Shown one piece after another: positions 33,214-35,820 of a stretch of DNA of 35,820 nucleotides. How positions within the stretch are numbered: position 1 is the stretch's first letter; every line of letters begins with the position of its first letter. The position numbers and the translations under genes are program-made. The notes beneath the pieces were generated by a model. It searched no databases. It was not told the origin of the DNA and worked only from the letters and a program-made list of their open reading frames with translations. The DNA comes from Oceanotoga teriensis (GTDB lineage: Bacteria > Thermotogota > Thermotogae > Petrotogales > Petrotogaceae). The stretch is from NCBI RefSeq assembly GCF_003148465.1, contig NZ_QGGI01000022.1:1-35820 (forward strand). Reading direction: 5' to 3'.

Positions 33214-34722
33214 ATGAAAATAATTTATTTGCCAGTAGATGAAAGATTTTGTACAAGAGATTATTTTTTATTACTTGCAGAATCTGTAAATATAAATGTT
33301 TTAACCCCAAATAAAAAAGATCTTGGAAATAAAAAAATTCCTGCAGATACTGATTTTATAAAAAGATGGCTATTAGATAATTCTGAATATGGGGATATAT
33401 TAATTTTAAGTATAGATACATTATTACATGGTGGATTGATACCTTCGAGAATAAATAAATTAAAATATGAAACTTTATTAGAAAAACTTGAAATATTAGA
33501 AACTTTAAAAAATAAAGGTTGTAAAATTTATATTTCTACCTCAGTTACAAGAATTCCAAAATATAATTCTGATGATGAAGAACCAGTTTATTGGGAATTT
33601 TGGGGTGAAAAAATAAGAGATTTGACATTAAAAATTTCAGAAAATAAACCTAATATATTAAATGAATATGATACTGTGTATAAAAACATGAATTTTAAAA
33701 ATGATATACCCGAATGGTATTTAGAAGATTTTTTTATACGTAGAAATAGAAATTTCAAAATAATATCTAAATTATTAGATTTAGTTAAATTAAATATTAT
33801 AGACTTTTTAAACATAACCTTAGATGACAATGAAGAAAATAGCTTATCTGTTCTCGAAAGTAAATACCATGAAGAAAAAGTGTTAAAAGAAAATTTGCAA
33901 GAAAAAGTTAGTATACATCCAGGTGCAGATGAAGCTTCTTTAAGTCTTTTAAGTAAAGCGTTAACAGATCATTTTAATGTTAAACCTATGTTTGATATTA
34001 AATATTCAGAACCTGAATATAAACATTTGATACCACCATATGAAGGAACTCCTCTCTTTGAAAGTTTAGCAGAGCATATAAAATCTTCAGGGGGAATTTT
34101 TGTTGAAAATCAAGGAGATATAACTTTACTTGTAAATAATTCAGATAAAAAACAACATATAGATATAAATAATAAAAATGATTATAAATTTGATGATAAT
34201 AATCAAAACAAATTATTAAATTATATACAACAAAAAAACATCAAAGGTATTTGTGATATAAGGTTTGGAAATGGTTCTGATGATGAAATAATATTAAAAT
34301 TATTAAAAAAAGTAAAAAATTGGGATAAAATAAATTATTCTGGATGGAATACTCCAGGAAATACTATAGGAACAGTATGTGCTTATTCTATTATTCAATT
34401 TTTAGCGAGTAAAAAATATTTGAAATTAGATACTTCAAAAATGAAGAGATTACAGGCGATATTTTTTATAGAGCATTGGGGATATCAATCTAATGTTAGA
34501 CAAGAGCTAAGAGAAGAATCTAAAAAATATGGATGTAATATTTGGACACTGCTTCCTGCCGAGAAATGGGCTATAGATTATTCAAAAGAAAAATTAAATG
34601 ATTATAAAGAAATTGTAGAAAATAATATGAACCAGATATGGGAAATGGAAGTATGGTTTCCTTGGAATAGATCTTTTGAAATAGGAATTAAATTAAAAGA
34701 AAAGGGCGATATTAATGGTTAA
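33214..34722 (+). CDS. DUF4127 family protein
   Basis: A 502-residue protein of the DUF4127 family: MKIIYLPVDERFCTRDYFLL at the start, then ILILSIDTLLHGGLIPSRI, ISTSVTRIPKYNSDDEEPVY and, in the C-terminal half, IHPGADEASLSLLSKALT, GICDIRFGNGSDDE and YSGWNTPGNTIGTVCAYSII. No signal peptide. The function of the family is not established. The repeated placement in sugar operons and the conserved Asp, Glu, His and Arg motifs suggest a metal-free or metal-using enzyme on a sugar, but this is inference. The ATG at 33214 has GGAGG 8 bases upstream; an ATG 15 bases earlier coincides with that site. It overlaps the next gene by 8 bases. Confidence 0.85.
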   Translation: MKIIYLPVDERFCTRDYFLLLAESVNINVLTPNKKDLGNKKIPADTDFIKRWLLDNSEYGDILILSIDTLLHGGLIPSRINKLKYETLLEKLEILETLKNKGCKIYISTSVTRIPKYNSDDEEPVYWEFWGEKIRDLTLKISENKPNILNEYDTVYKNMNFKNDIPEWYLEDFFIRRNRNFKIISKLLDLVKLNIIDFLNITLDDNEENSLSVLESKYHEEKVLKENLQEKVSIHPGADEASLSLLSKALTDHFNVKPMFDIKYSEPEYKHLIPPYEGTPLFESLAEHIKSSGGIFVENQGDITLLVNNSDKKQHIDINNKNDYKFDDNNQNKLLNYIQQKNIKGICDIRFGNGSDDEIILKLLKKVKNWDKINYSGWNTPGNTIGTVCAYSIIQFLASKKYLKLDTSKMKRLQAIFFIEHWGYQSNVRQELREESKKYGCNIWTLLPAEKWAIDYSKEKLNDYKEIVENNMNQIWEMEVWFPWNRSFEIGIKLKEKGDING

Positions 34723-35710
34723 ATATGGTTTTAGTTATTTTGGTAATAGAATTCCGAAATATGTAAAAAAAGATCTTTTAGATTTTAAAAAAATAGGATT
34801 TGAAATAGTTTTACATACATTTTCTGAAAATGATTTTCTCTTTTACAAAGATACTATGAAAAGAATAGTATCTGATTCAAAAGAATTAGGTTATGAAGTA
34901 TGGTTAGATCCTTGGGGATATGGAGGCATTTTTGGTGGTGAAGCTTTTTCAGGATTTTTACAAAATAATATCGAAGAATCTCAAATTAGCAATAAAGAAG
35001 AACGTTTAGGATCAGTTTGTTTGAATTCTGAAAAGTTTAGAAATTATATGAAAGAATGGATAAAGAGTTGTAAGGCTATAGGAGCTGATAAAATATTCTG
35101 GGATGAACCACATTTTTATATATTTGAACCTTATAATAGATATCCAGAAGAATTTTCCTGTAGATGTGATACATGCAAAAAAAATTTTTATAAAATATTT
35201 AATTATGAAATGCCAACTAAATTTAATGAAGATATAAAAACATACAGAAATATTGTTATTAATGATTTCTTGAAAGAAATGACAAATTTTGCGAAAGGTT
35301 TGGGAATAGATAATATAATTTGTTTTGTTCCGGAAGAAGCTTATGAAACGGGAATAAATAATTATGAACAAATATCTTCTTTGAAAACTATTAGTAATAT
35401 CGGTTCAGATCCATATTGGTATGGTTGGAATAAAAATGTTCAAGAGTTTGTTGGAAAATCATGTAATGAAATAAAATCTTTATCGATTAAATATAATAAA
35501 GATTCTCATATGTGGATACAATCATTTAAAGTTCCAGAAGGAAGAGAAAATGAAATCGAAGATGCTGTAATAAAAATAAAAGAATCAGGAATAGAAAATA
35601 TATTATTTTGGGGTATAAGAGGGTGTGAACATATTTCATCGATATCATCTGACAATCCTGAAAAAGTTTGGAATATAATAACTCAAATAATAAAAAAAGA
35701 TAAAAATTAA
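34715..35710 (+). CDS. Uncharacterised TIM-barrel glycosidase-like protein
   Basis: A 331-residue protein without signal peptide, so cytoplasmic. The order of beta-alpha units and WLDPWGYGGIFGGEAFSG, IFWDEPHFYIF (Asp130, Glu131, possible catalytic acids), IGSDPYWYGWNKNVQEF, HMWIQSFKVPEGRE and ILFWGIRGCEHISSI fit a glycosidase-like TIM barrel. CRCDTC (149-154) is a cysteine cluster also seen in hypothetical glycoside hydrolase families and may bind metal. I cannot place it in a numbered GH family. Immediately after the DUF4127 gene with an 8-base overlap, so the two may act on the same imported sugar. Confidence 0.7.
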   Translation: MVKYGFSYFGNRIPKYVKKDLLDFKKIGFEIVLHTFSENDFLFYKDTMKRIVSDSKELGYEVWLDPWGYGGIFGGEAFSGFLQNNIEESQISNKEERLGSVCLNSEKFRNYMKEWIKSCKAIGADKIFWDEPHFYIFEPYNRYPEEFSCRCDTCKKNFYKIFNYEMPTKFNEDIKTYRNIVINDFLKEMTNFAKGLGIDNIICFVPEEAYETGINNYEQISSLKTISNIGSDPYWYGWNKNVQEFVGKSCNEIKSLSIKYNKDSHMWIQSFKVPEGRENEIEDAVIKIKESGIENILFWGIRGCEHISSISSDNPEKVWNIITQIIKKDKN

Positions 35711-35737
35711 TATAGTGATTTATACGGAGTGATAAAA

Positions 35738-35820
35738 ATGCCAGATATGTTAGTAAAGCTATACAATCTTGAAGAAAAAAAAGAATATAAAGATGAGTTA
35801 TTAAAAAAAGGAATAATGAT
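35738..35820 (+). CDS. Start of a probable GNAT acetyltransferase (right end cut off)
   Basis: Only 27 codons are in the window: MPDMLVKLYNLEEKKEYKDE and LLKKGIM. CGGAGTG lies 6 bases before the ATG, 27 bases after the previous stop, so it continues the operon. The opening MPDMLVKLYNL resembles GNAT-family acetyltransferases that sit in sugar clusters, from memory; the fragment is too short to confirm. Confidence 0.5.
   Translation, partial: MPDMLVKLYNLEEKKEYKDELLKKGIM

Noticed and set aside
1-35820. CRISPR arrays, tRNA or rRNA genes, insertion sequences, phage genes
   Set aside because: No regularly spaced repeats, cloverleaf-like conserved segments, transposase or phage proteins were seen on either strand.

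Overview
The window is strongly AT-rich and gene-dense, with small polar-rich proteins, abundant GGAGG or GGGGG Shine-Dalgarno sites, several TTG starts and Gram-negative-type secreted or outer-membrane proteins. Family-5 solute-binding proteins next to oligosaccharide-type opp genes, a NanE-NanK fusion and a Kv-beta-like aldo/keto reductase suggest a member of Thermotogota, probably Petrotogales (Oceanotoga/Geotoga/Petrotoga-like). This assignment is inference from gene style, not a database result. No rRNA, tRNA, CRISPR array or insertion sequence was seen.

Layout. (1) 1-8582, minus strand: two tandem paralogous binding proteins (oppA2, oppA1), then oppB, oppC, oppD and oppF, and after a terminator the first 273 codons of a methyl-accepting chemotaxis protein that runs off the left edge. 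(2) 8583-8987: a divergent control region whose two promoters share copies of an inverted-repeat motif. (3) 8988-15177, plus strand: namZ, nagZ, murQ, a GntR/UTRA regulator, a MurK-like kinase and nagA, almost all overlapping by a few bases. This is a cytoplasmic peptidoglycan amino-sugar salvage operon. With the shared operator motif, it suggests that the Opp system imports muropeptides or their disaccharides. (4) 15263-21246, minus strand: an unusual export or surface locus. Its operon encodes a PapD/DUF916-like Ig-fold periplasmic protein, a short secretin, a small outer-membrane-barrel-like protein and a SARP/BTAD regulator. It is followed by two separately expressed small secreted beta proteins with similar first and last strands. 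This is the best candidate for an undescribed system. (5) 21429-26313, minus strand: an Eis-like acetyltransferase, an esterase, an unknown protein with a possible decayed Fic motif, a UPF0316 membrane protein and an aldo/keto reductase. (6) 26515-35820, plus strand: a NanE-NanK fusion, an RpiR regulator, an FAD oxidoreductase, a sugar ABC importer (binding protein plus two permeases), a DUF4127 protein, a TIM-barrel hydrolase-like protein and the start of a probable GNAT acetyltransferase. This is a ManNAc or sialic-acid-type catabolic operon, with a perfect 17-bp palindrome just downstream of its promoter as probable operator.

How the parts work together. Regions 1-3 form one proposed pathway: import by Opp, trimming from either end by NamZ and NagZ, phosphorylation by the kinase, lactyl-ether cleavage by MurQ and deacetylation by NagA to glucosamine-6-phosphate. 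Region 6 is a second amino-sugar pathway meeting the first at GlcNAc-6-phosphate, which NagA of region 3 could process. In both importers an intrinsic terminator sits between the binding-protein gene and the permease genes, which would give more binding protein than membrane complex.
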